DNA of 64,000 nt from Trematomus loennbergii. Taxonomy: Eukaryota > Chordata > Actinopteri > Perciformes > Nototheniidae. Made by a program: the position numbers and the translations under genes. Every line of letters begins with the position of its first letter. Positions within the stretch are counted from its first letter, which is position 1. The DNA is taken from positions 242,841 to 306,840 of the forward strand of contig JAAOOA010000478.1 in NCBI GenBank assembly GCA_012861695.1, read 5' to 3'. This document shows positions 22,602 to 32,344 of the stretch, one piece after another. The notes beneath the pieces are model-generated. The model made no database searches. It was given only the letters and a program-made list of their open reading frames with translations, and was not told where the DNA came from.

Positions 22602-23485
22602 TTTCACCGTCTCTAAGGGCTTTTAGCCGGAATCCTGACTGTGAAAATACAGTATGTTCAATCAATTTGGCACACTTTTGAGATTCAGATGGGTTAGTCA
22701 ATCAGAAGGAATGATGTTCATATTATGAAAAAACATTATTATATGAATTAGTAGAACTTCATTTTCAACATTCACGTTACAATCACACCATAAAAAAGCT
22801 AGTAAAAATTGAACGAGTTCACAATTGCTGTTAAGTAGAGGGTAGCTGAAACACTTTGTACAACATGAAATACAACAGCATGTCTATTACAAAAAGCATT
22901 TATAAAAAATACGGAATATTTTTATTATGTAACACGTTTAGAAACAAGACCTCACATGTCAAACACAGCACTGATTCTTGAGAAATATTATATGGGATCA
23001 GGATCCAGGGATGACAACATTTCTCAAATGTTTTAGTTTAGTAACATTTGCCATACAAAACTTTGAAAATACTATGATAAGTAAAAGTCCTGCACTAAGA
23101 AATGTAGTGAAGTAAGAACAAAAACATTGGCATCAAAAACAAGTTCTTGTTATACCTAAAAGCACATTTAAAAATCATATATTTTATTTCCAACGTCTCT
23201 AAGGGCTTTTAGCCGGAATCCTGACTGTGAAACACACAGTATGTTCGATCAATTTGGCACACTTTTGAGATTCAGATGGGTTAGTCAATCAGAAGGAATG
23301 ATTATAAATGAAAAAACATTTTAATATGACCCCTTCATTTACATTCACGTCACAAAAACACCATAACAAAAGCTAGTAAAAATGGAACGAGTTCACAATT
23401 GCTGTTAAGTAGAGATTAGCTGTTAACACTTTGTACAACATGAAATACAACAGCATGTCTATTACAAAAAGCATTTATAAAAAAA
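22602..23485. repeat. Direct duplication, 584-bp offset
   Basis: The block from gtctctaagggcttttagcc to the catttataaaaa end occurs twice (about 22602-22905 and about 23193-23485) with few differences and a small spacer. No coding content. Confidence 0.8.
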
Positions 23486-24650
23486 GAGAAGTTTGGTTTA
23501 ATTCTCCCTCTCTGTGTGTATGTGCATGAATACGAGAAGCATCAGAACAAAATCAAATGTTTGCAGAGTATGAGCTGTAAAACTGTAGGTAGCTTGTGTA
23601 TCTCTGGTTCTAACATTAGCATTAGTAAGACGTCTCACCATGGGATGTGCTCCCTGAGTATTCCTCAGAAGCATCTCCTCACGCCATTCTTGATTTTCTA
23701 GCGATTGCTTTGTCCGCATCAAGTAAACCACCATTCCTTAAAAAGCTGGCTGTCCAACGCAGCATCATTCAAAATTCATTCATTCAAAATTCATCACCTC
23801 TTCTTGCTTTCCGCAGGCAAGAAGTGCTGTCTGGTGAGACATCTCATTTTTGCTGCTTTGAGAACTCTGGTTGCAAGGATACTTTGGTCACACCAAAACT
23901 CTTTACTCCTGCATTAACTAGACACAGCATCTGCGACCTCTGTTCATCAGAGGAAGAAACATGGGGGGAAAACGGCATGATATCAATGGGGGAGAGAAAA
24001 TGAGACAACCACCATGGGCACAAAAGCCACTGAGGGAATTTAAACTGGGATGGCTGTGAGACAGCCTGAACAAAGGCCTGTCACGAAGCTGGTGAGGGCA
24101 GCATCTGGACTTTTGGGGAAAGCTAGAGAGCACAGGTAAAGACTTCTGGAACCACCATGTCCCCAAGCTATTTACCTGTGGCTTGGACCGCACAGCGCTG
24201 CACGCGGAGGCAAACGTCCGTCATCGCGGTACTCTCATTACACACAGCAAGTTCACAGCTTGTCTGCCATGTCCTCCCACAACTCTTCTTCCACAGTCAG
24301 CATGGAGAACACATTGAGCGCCAGCCCCATGTGGGTTTCCTAGAAGACCCCAACGTTGCAGTTTCAACTTTCAACCAACTGGGGGCATACGGAGCAACCC
24401 ACGGCACGCCGGTTAACAGCCTCTTCTGAAGTCTTTTATATTGCAGAGATCATTGAGATCTTGCTTTTCAGATACCCAGGGTTAGGGTTAGGTTTTATTA
24501 GAAGTAAGTGCTTGCTTTAATATCAGTATTTCTGTTTTGTTGGGCTCATGATCACAGTTATGTAAGGCTCTATTTAGCTAACAGGCTATCTAAGCATGTA
24601 AGTAAGCCAAAATAACCGTTTTCAATATCCACAAACATTTCAATTTAATT
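23486..24650. other. Unassigned stretch
   Basis: Open frames up to 118 codons on both strands lack a recognisable domain or clear splice structure. Two TTAGGG-like units occur at about 24480-24492. I see no supported gene. Confidence 0.3.
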
Positions 24651-24656
24651 TCAAAC

Positions 24657-24907
24657 TGTAGTGATCACTGATTCATACACTGGGGTTACATAATTCAATC
24701 ATGGAACTACAGGTTGGGGGTATTGTTTCCGCACGGACACATGTGTTGACGGTTCCTACTGTGTACCTACTGTGTGTCCTCCCTTTCACTTTCTCTTACT
24801 CTTCTCCTCTTTCCTGCAACCCGACAGCACGTCGATTTCTGCTCCCCAATAAAGAGAGATTTGCACCTCCGATGCACCGCCTCCGTCTCCCTTCTCTCGG
24901 CACTACA
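24657..24907 (+). repeat. LTR 1 (uninterrupted, 251 bp)
   Basis: Begins tgtagtgatcactg and ends ctcggcactaca. A polyadenylation-like ccaataaag lies at about 24846. It lacks the family-M insert seen in LTRs 2 and 3. Confidence 0.88.
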
Positions 24908-26361
24908 TTGGTGACCCTGACATAAGTCTCACGAAGGATCCGAGACTGACTCGAACACGGCAAAAAGCGCAGCTTTTCTCGGAATGCCGGAGATTCTTGG
25001 AGACGTCCGTGGCTGCCTCGTGCGCTCGGACTGAGGCTCGGTGCGCCCCGCGGAATGGCTGAGGACGTCGCTCGCCATTCCCGCTTCGTCTCGGCACTGG
25101 AAGGCAGCAAGCCTTCCTACTACGAGGAGACGATGCACGACCTGCTAGGTATGGAGGGACCCGTCTTCTGCCTCGTGGAGCTGGTTCTTCGGGACATGCT
25201 GCATGTCCGGGCTGCGCTAGCTCACTCGGCTAGTGTTGAGCACCGCGCTTTGGCCGAAGATGCCGGTTCCTCCTGGCCGCCCCGCGATTTACCCCTGGGG
25301 TGCTTGCCACTGCACGCTGCAGCACCTTCCCGGGTGGGGGCTCGCCGCCGAGCAGAGGCCGGGGCCGACGACAGCGACTACCGGCCGTCGAGAACGGCTA
25401 GCCTCGACTGCTGACGACAGCTAGCCACGACAGCTAACGGCTAGCTGCTACCAACGGCTGACGGTGACTAGCAGCTACCGGCGGCTATCGGCGTCCGACT
25501 GTTTTTTAATTTTTTTTTTTTTTTTGTGGTGCCGGAGAGGAGGTTCGATCACGTCTGGTCGGCCTCGTGTGGATCCTCTCGCTATTTCGCCCACCTGTTT
25601 TTGATCGTGGACGGGACGACCATTTTTGAGCTTTTTCTGGTGCCTGAGAGGAGGTTCGACCATGTCTGGTCGGCCTCGTGTGGACCCTCTCGCTGTTTCA
25701 CCACCTCGACGGCGGTTTCGGACGTCACACACGCCTTCTTCGGCCCGGGTGGCGCGCTTCTGGACCCCGTCTCGCCTCTTCCCTCGCCTCGGCGGTTCCG
25801 GACGTCGCCCATGCCTTCATCGGCCCGTGGGTGGCGCGCTTCGGGACCCTGCCTGGCCTCACCTCTAACCGCGGCTCACGGTTCGCCTCGACGGCGCCCC
25901 GTCTGGCCTCTCCCCTGTCCACGGCTCCTTCCTCCCGGGGACACGGCTCCTTCCTCCCGAGGACTTCGTGCCCGCCGCCGCTGTGCCTTCGCCTGCGGCC
26001 GGGCAGCGCTCCTCCCTGCTGGGGACCACCGGGTTTTTCACGCCTGTCCCCTCGTCGCTACACGGGACCCTGCTTTCTGCGGCCCCCTGACGACGGCCCG
26101 TTCCGGCCCGCCCCCCACCCTCCGGTGGGGATGCCCTCGCCCTCGTTGGGGCCCCTACCTTCTTCTGCGGCCCCCTGACGACGGCCCGTTCCGGCCCGCC
26201 CCCCGCCCTCCGGTGGGGTTGCCCTTGCCCTCGTTGGGGCCCCTACCCTCTCCTGCGGCCCCCTTCCGACGGCCCGTTCCATGGCCCGCCCTCCTCGGCC
26301 CCTGTGGTGCTTCCTCCCGGACGCGAGGATTGTGTCCATGGTTGAATTCTGGGGGGGCTTG
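24908..26361 (+). other. Interior copy 1 of the LTR element
   Basis: The primer site is at 24909-24921. A gag-position frame (25055-25414, starting MAEDVARHSRFV) has no zinc knuckle. A gctagc-rich low-complexity stretch, a T run (about 25501-25525) and internal duplications follow: the gagaggaggttcga block occurs twice about 110 bp apart, and the gccccctgacgacggcccgt block twice at about 26082 and 26167. The long GC-rich frame 25526-26398 is open in several frames at once, which is a composition effect. Confidence 0.6.
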
Positions 26362-27007
26362 TGTAGTGATCACTGATTCATACACTGGGGTTACATAATC
26401 CAATCATGGAACTACAGGTTGGGGGTATTGTTTCCGCACGGACACATGTGTTGACGGTTCCTACTGTGTACCTACAGTGGGTGTTTCTCAATCGCGAGTA
26501 CGCTTGCTTGGTAGCACATGTCTGCCAAGCATCTTGCTTCAGAAGCGAGTCAAGAATACTTCCTGGCATTCGGAAAACGAAGTGTGGAACACGCTAGCAA
26601 GTGTGCAGGTGTGCGTCATATGAGAGGCCCCGCCTTACATCTTCCGCCACAGATTTGGGGAAACTGGTCCGTGCGCAAAGCATTGTGGGGATTTTAAGAC
26701 CGCAAAGTCTACTCATGTGCAGACTCGATATTTCTCCAAACGGAGTACGCCGGGCTCGGTAGATTTCCAAGTATACTGGAGATTGGAACAGTACTTCGGC
26801 GGCACTCGATGACGTAGTATGCTTGAAATAGTGGCTCTGAAGCAGCTTTACTCGCGATTGAGAAACACCCTGTGTGTCCTCCCTTTCACTTTCTCTTACT
26901 CTTCTCCTCTTTCCTGCAACCCGACAGCACGTCGATTTCTGCTCCCCAATAAAGAGAGATTTGCACCTCCGATGCACCGCCTCCGTCTCCCTTCTCTCGG
27001 CACTACA
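26362..27007 (+). repeat. LTR 2, with family-M insert
   Basis: Identical in plan to LTR 1 but interrupted at 26479-26870. Removing the insert and one 3-bp duplication leaves 251 bp. Confidence 0.87.
26479..26870 (+). mobile_element. Family-M inverted-repeat element (392 bp)
   Basis: Ends gggtgtttctcaatcgcgag / ctcgcgattgagaaacaccc. The flanking triplets are agt and tgt (a 3-bp duplication with one change). Noncoding. Confidence 0.88.
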
Positions 27008-28464
27008 TTGGTGACCCTGACATAAGTCTCACGAAGGATCCGAGACTGACTCGAACACGGCAAAAAGCGCAGCTTTTCTCGGAATGCCGGAGATTCTTGG
27101 AGACGTCCGTGGCTGCCTCGTGCGCTCGGACTGAGGCTCGGTGCGCCCCGCGGAATGGCTGAGGACGTCGCTCGCCATTCCCGCTTCGTCTCGGCACTGG
27201 AAGGCAGCAAGCCTTCCTACTACGAGGAGACGATGCACGACCTGCTAGGTATGGAGGGACCTGTCTTCTGCCTCGTGGAGCTGGTTCTTCGGGACATGCT
27301 GCATGTCCGGGCTGCGCTAGCTCACTCGGCTAGTGTTGAGCACCGCGCTTTGGCCGAAGATGCCGGTTCCTCCTGGCCGCCCCGCGATTTACCCCTGGGG
27401 TGCTTGCCACTGCACGCTGCAGCACCTTCCCGGGTGGGGGCTCGCCGCCGAGCAGAGCTCCGGGGCCGACGACAGCGACTACCGGCCGTCGAGAACGGCT
27501 AGCCTCGACTGCTGACGACAGCTAGCCACGACAGCTAACGGCTAGCTGCTACCAACGGCTGACGGTGACTAGCAGCTACCGGCGGCTATCGGCGTCCGAC
27601 TGTTTTTTAATTTTTTTTTTTTTTTTTGTGGTGCCGGAGAGGAGGTTCGATCACGTCTGGTCGGCCTCGTGTGGATCCTCGCTATTTCGCCCACCTGTTT
27701 TTTGATCGTGGACGGGACGACCATTTTTGAGCTTTTTCTGGTGCCTGAGAGGAGGTTCGACCATGTCTGGTCGGCCTCGTGTGGACCCTCTCGCTGTTTC
27801 ACCACCTCGACGGCGGTTTCGGACGTCACACACGCCTTCTTCGGCCCGTGGGTGGCGCGCTTCTGGACCCCGTCTCGCCTCTTCCCTCGCCTCGGCGGTT
27901 CCGGACGTCGCCCATGCCTTCATCGGCCCGTGGGTGGCGCGCTTCGGGACCCTGCCTGGCCTCACCTCTAACCGCGGCTCACGGTTCGCCTCGACGGCGC
28001 CCCGTCTGGCCTCTCCCCTGTCCACGGCTCCTTCCTCCCGGGGACACGGCTCCTTCCTCCCGAGGACTTCGTGCCCGCCGCCGCTGTGCCTTCGCCTGCG
28101 GCCGGGCAGCGCTCCTCCCTGCTGGGGACCACCGGGTTTTTCACGCCTGTCCCCTCGTCGCTACACGGGACCCTGCTTTCTGCGGCCCCCTGACGACGGC
28201 CCGTTCCGGCCCGCCCCCCACCCTCCGGTGGGGATGCCCTCGCCCTCGTTGGGGCCCCTACCTTCTTCTGCGGCCCCCTGACGACGGCCCGTTCCGGCCC
28301 GCCCCCCGCCCTCCGGTGGGGTTGCCCTTGCCCTCGTTGGGGCCCCTACCCTCTCCTGCGGCCCCCTTCCGACGGCCCGTTCCATGGCCCGCCCTCCTCG
28401 GCCCCTGTGGTGCTTCCTCCCGGACGCGAGGATTGTGTCCATGGTTGAATTCTGGGGGGGCTTG
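27008..28464 (+). other. Interior copy 2 of the LTR element
   Basis: It repeats 24908-26361 almost base for base, with scattered small differences (for example gcagaggcc versus gcagagctcc, gatcctctcgc versus gatcctcgc). The indels change the length of the putative gag-position frame. Confidence 0.7.
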
Positions 28465-29107
28465 TGTAGTGATCACTGATTCATACACTGGGGTTACATA
28501 ATCCAATCATGGAACTACAGGTTGGGGGTATTGTTTCCGCACGGACACATGTGTTGACGGTTCCTACTGTGTACCTACAGTGGGTGTTTCTCAATCGCGA
28601 GTACGCTTGCTTGGTAGCACATGTCTGCCAAGCATCTTGCTTCAGAAGCGAGTCAAGAATACTTCCTGGCATTCGGAAAACGAAGTGTGGAACACGCTAG
28701 CAAGTGTGCAGGTGTGCGTCATATGAGAGGCCCCGCCTTACATCTTCCGCCACAGATTTGGGGAAACTGGTCCGTGCGCAAAGCATTGTGGGATTTTAAG
28801 ACCGCAAAGTCTACTCAGTGCAGACTCGATATTTCTCCAAACGGAGTACGCGGGCTCGGTAGATTTCCAAGTATACTGGAGATTGGAACAGTACTTCGGC
28901 GGCACTCGATGACGTAGTATGCTTGAAATAGTGGCTCTGAAGCAGCTTTACTCGCGATTGAGAAACACCCTGTGTGTCCTCCCTTTCACTTTCTCTTACT
29001 CTTCTCCTCTTTCCTGCAACCCGACAGCACGTCGATTTCTGCTCCCCAATAAAGAGAGATTTGCACCTCCGATGCACCGCCTCCGTCTCCCTTCTCTCGG
29101 CACTACA
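28465..29107 (+). repeat. LTR 3, with family-M insert (28582-28970)
   Basis: Same insertion point and same agt/tgt flanks as LTR 2. The insert is 3 bp shorter through three single-base losses (gggg/ggg, catgtg/cagtg, gccggg/gcggg). Confidence 0.87.
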
Positions 29108-29111
29108 AAAC

Positions 29112-29829
29112 CTTTATTTATGCAGGTGAATCCATTGAGATCATTGATCTCTTTTTCAAGGGAGACCTGCTGCAAGTAGGTTCCACATGGACATAAAAAC
29201 ATAAAACAACAGAAAAAACATATATAGCCTACAGACTACAACAACGGTGCGACTGTTACGCTCTCACGAGCCTTCAGGACTGAACTCACAATGCTGAACA
29301 CCAGGAAGAGGAGACAGAGTTTATGAGGTAGGTAAAAAGGTTTATTAACCAAAAACCCTTCAGGAGACAAACAAAGGGATTAGATGTCCACTTAATCCAG
29401 GGCCAGGGTTTATCACCAGCGGAGGTGCGGAGATGCACGGAGGAACACAGGCGAGGATAGCCGGGGATCCAGAGCTGGCGAGAGTTGACAGGCTTGAGCT
29501 GGTGTGCGTGGAAGCACGGAGGAAACACAGACGAGGGGCCGGTGGCTGGACGTGGCAGGCAGAGGAGTAGGCAGACGGATGGACAAAGAGATCAAAAGGT
29601 AAGTAACAGGAACACAAAGAGTAGTTAAGCTTTAGAGAAAATACCAAGTCGTATTACCAGCGTGGTGAAACGACGAACTGGTGAATACTGGATGGAGGAA
29701 CCGGGTATATATGCAGGTGAAGGTGAGTAGTGTAATCCGGATGATGAGCCACCCTGCCACAGCTGAGGAGGTGAGTTGGCGGGAAACAGAAGTGGGTCAG
29801 CCACGCCCAGCCAGGAAGACAGACACAGA
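29112..29829. repeat. Repeat-like sequence, no gene
   Basis: Starts with the LINE-end repeat also seen at 10490. The following segment (about 29250-29825), with repeated gaagcacggaggaa and cacagacgag phrases, looks like part of an interspersed element in reverse orientation, but I cannot name it. Confidence 0.4.
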
Positions 29830-30614
29830 GGGTGTTTCTCAATCGCGAGTACGCTTGCTTGGTAGCACATGACTGCCGAGCATCTTCCTTCAGAAGCGAG
29901 GCAAGAATACTTCCTGCCATTCGGAAAACAAAGGGTGTTTCTCAATCGCGAGTAAAGCTGCTGCAGAGCCACTATTTCAAGCATACTACGTCATCGAGTG
30001 CCGCCGAAGTACTGTTCCAATCTCCAGCATACTTGGAAATCTACCGAGCCCGGCGTACTCCGTTTGGAGAAATATCGAGGCTGCACATGAGTAGACTCCG
30101 CGGTCTTAAAATCCCACAATGCTTTGCGCACGGACCAATTTCCCCAAATCTGTGGCGGAAGATGTAAGGCGGGGCCTCTCATATGACGCACACCTGCACA
30201 CTTGCTAGCGTGTTCCTCTCTTTGTTTTCCGAATGGCAGGAAGTATTCTTGACTCGCTTCTGAAGCAAGATGCTCGGCAGACATGTGCTACCAAGCAAGC
30301 GTACTCGCGATTGAGAAAACCCAAAGAGTGGAACAGGCTAGCAAGTGTGCAGGTGTGCGTCATATGAGAGGCCCCGCCTTACATCTTCCGCCACAGATTT
30401 GGGGAAATTGGTCCGTGCGCAAAGCATTGTGGGGATTTTAAGACCGCGGAGTCTACTCATGTGCAGCCTCGATATTTCTCCAAACGGAGTACGCTGGGCT
30501 CGGTAGATTTCCAAGTATGCTGGAGATTGGAACAGTACTTCGGCCGCACTCGATGACGTAGTATGCTTGAAATAGTGGCTCTGAAGCAGCTTTACTCGCG
30601 ATTGAGAAACACCC
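29830..30614. mobile_element. Family-M element interrupted by another family-M copy
   Basis: The outer copy runs 29830-29932 and 30323-30614. Its two parts join across a 3-bp duplication aaa. The ends are gggtgtttctcaatcgc and gcgattgagaaacaccc. Confidence 0.85.
29933..30322 (-). mobile_element. Inner family-M copy, opposite orientation
   Basis: 390 bp, complete, flanked by aaa (29930-29932, 30323-30325). Its orientation is opposite to that of the copy it entered. Confidence 0.87.
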
Positions 30615-30935
30615 CAGGTTAGGCTTGTTTGAGACAAGCGAGACCTGCGCAATTGCGATCAACGTCTTGCTAGTGCGTTGCATGATGGTTAGTCATTTTG
30701 TCCGACTTGCTCTGGAGGCTCGCCTACATGAGACGTTGAAATCTCGCGGGGCGGCGCAGTTTCTCTCCACGGGCTGCGGAAGCGAAATGCTTGATGGGAA
30801 ACGACTTGCTGGTATCTCGAGCTGAGCGCTCATTGGTGGGTTTTACCCCGTGCTGGGGATGAAACTCTCCATTGGCTCGGCAAAAGTGTGTTTTACGTCG
30901 CCACTTCCATTCACATTTTTCATCATTGTTCCACA
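30615..30935. other. Unassigned CpG-containing stretch
   Basis: No supported gene; the 66-76-codon frames on both strands have no domain. Confidence 0.3.
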
Positions 30936-30939
30936 ATGT

Positions 30940-31245
30940 TTATCATCATTAAATTAATATCTATATATTTGTATACTATACTTGCACTGCTTACCGTTGT
31001 CATACTTTATATATCTTAGCATATTCATACAACACACTGTTCATACTAGGCTAGGCTACTGTGTATATCAAGTGTATTCATACCCCTCACTGTTTATTCA
31101 TCATTCAATTCATTCTATATTTTATTCTGTAGATTGTGTACATTTTCACTTTACTGCTTTATGCACTCCTGGTTAGAAGCTAAACTGCATCTCGTTGTCT
31201 CAGTACCTGTAATCTGTGCAATAACAATAAAGTTGAATCTAATCT
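30940..31245 (+). repeat. Non-LTR retrotransposon 3' tail (second family)
   Basis: Contains ctgcatctcgttgtctcagt and ends acaataaagttgaatctaat, a widespread fish LINE end. A separate short repeat (atagcccaatatcacaaa, 31340-31358) follows. Confidence 0.6.
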
Positions 31246-31825
31246 TGAGCAGGAACAAATGTATTTACTTAGTACATATCTGACATTAACGATTAAACAC
31301 ATTTGTCCATTCTTTATCAATCAATCAATGTTTATTTATATAGCCCAATATCACAAATGTTACATTTGTCCAGACCCGGCGGCAGACATACATCTGTGGG
31401 CGGGCATTTGATTTACCAGGGCGGGCCGACCCCCAGGCCCCACCCCATTTTAACGTAACATATGTGCATATATAGTTGCAGACAGATTTAGGCGTTATTT
31501 TTGTGCACGCAATGAAACATTTTGAGCATAGGAAATGTTTCCGCTGCTGCTGCACACGCTCTCTCTCCCACAAATGTGCCACATAACCAACCATTTGTAA
31601 CGCTGTGCCAATTTGAGCGAGCACGGGGTGGAGAGGTTGAGCGAGGGAGAGAGGGACTGGAGCAGGAGTTTGAGGGCTTGAGAGTATAATTGATATGCTT
31701 GCAAAATATATTTTTCTGTGCTCAAAAATGTTAAATTGCGCGCTCAATAACATTTCCAATGCTCAAAATGTTTCATTGCGTGCTCAGGATAGAGGCACAA
31801 CAATAACGCTACTTCAGCACCATGG

Positions 31826-32210
31826 ATGGACAGCGACGCTACACATCAAACAAGCAGAACCAGCATGCAGCTGACTCATATACTCATATATACACCTATG
31901 AGTAATTTAAAACCTTTAATTACATTACAGAAAAAAGCTGTGAGAATGTTGCATAATGTACTACCTAAGAACAAACAATTTATTGAGTCAAGGCTGTTAA
32001 CATTTAAAGATTTAATAGAATATCAGACGGCTTTAGTTATGCAGCAAAAAACAGAATACTGCCAGAAAATATACAAATATAATATGCAAATGTTTTAATT
32101 TCAGAGGATGAGCATCAGGAGGAAATTACATGTTAAGCATCAGTTTGCACGTACTACTTTAAAGCAGAGGTGTGTCTCTTGGCGTAAAGAAGTGGAATTA
32201 AACAAATAAC
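31826..32210 (+). pseudogene. LINE reverse-transcriptase C-terminal remnant
   Basis: The phrase LKPLITLQKKAVRMLHN followed by FIESRLLTFKDLIEYQ matches the conserved C-terminal region of L2/Rex-type LINE proteins. The frame breaks after about 32098, and the usual TTLKQR-like ending is legible in another frame (about 32150-32170). A 5'-truncated copy lying between the hAT end and its transposase gene. Confidence 0.6.
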
Positions 32211-32344
32211 AAATATATTGGCAAACATACAGTGAAAAGAACACACTGAAAAATACCCAATATTTTGTTCACATTAAAGCTTGAAAACAACAGCTTAGCC
32301 TACATCGTGATATGATTGTTTGCTACTTACACGATGTACTGGGC

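Larger units (their letters stand above)
24657..29107 (+). mobile_element. Non-autonomous LTR element in LTR-int-LTR-int-LTR array
   Basis: Three LTRs (24657-24907, 26362-27007, 28465-29107), TGTAGTG...CACTACA ended, enclose two nearly identical 1.45-kb GC-rich interiors. A primer site TGGTGACCCTGAC follows each 5' LTR and fits tRNA-Trp with one mismatch, as in CsRn1-type Gypsy elements. G-rich tracts precede the second and third LTRs. The 4-bp target duplication aaac (24653-24656, 29108-29111) encloses the whole array, so it is one insertion that later recombined. No protease, RT or integrase is present. Confidence 0.85.

Noticed and set aside
23647..24003. 118-codon plus-strand frame
   Set aside because: No domain, no splice or start context, overlapping frames on both strands.
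24478..24495. Interstitial telomere at gggttagggttagg
   Set aside because: Only two units; too short to call.
25526..26398. 290-codon GC-rich frame, repeated at about 27669-28501
   Set aside because: Several frames on both strands are open here because of GC composition and low stop density; no domain, and copy 2 differs by frame-changing indels.
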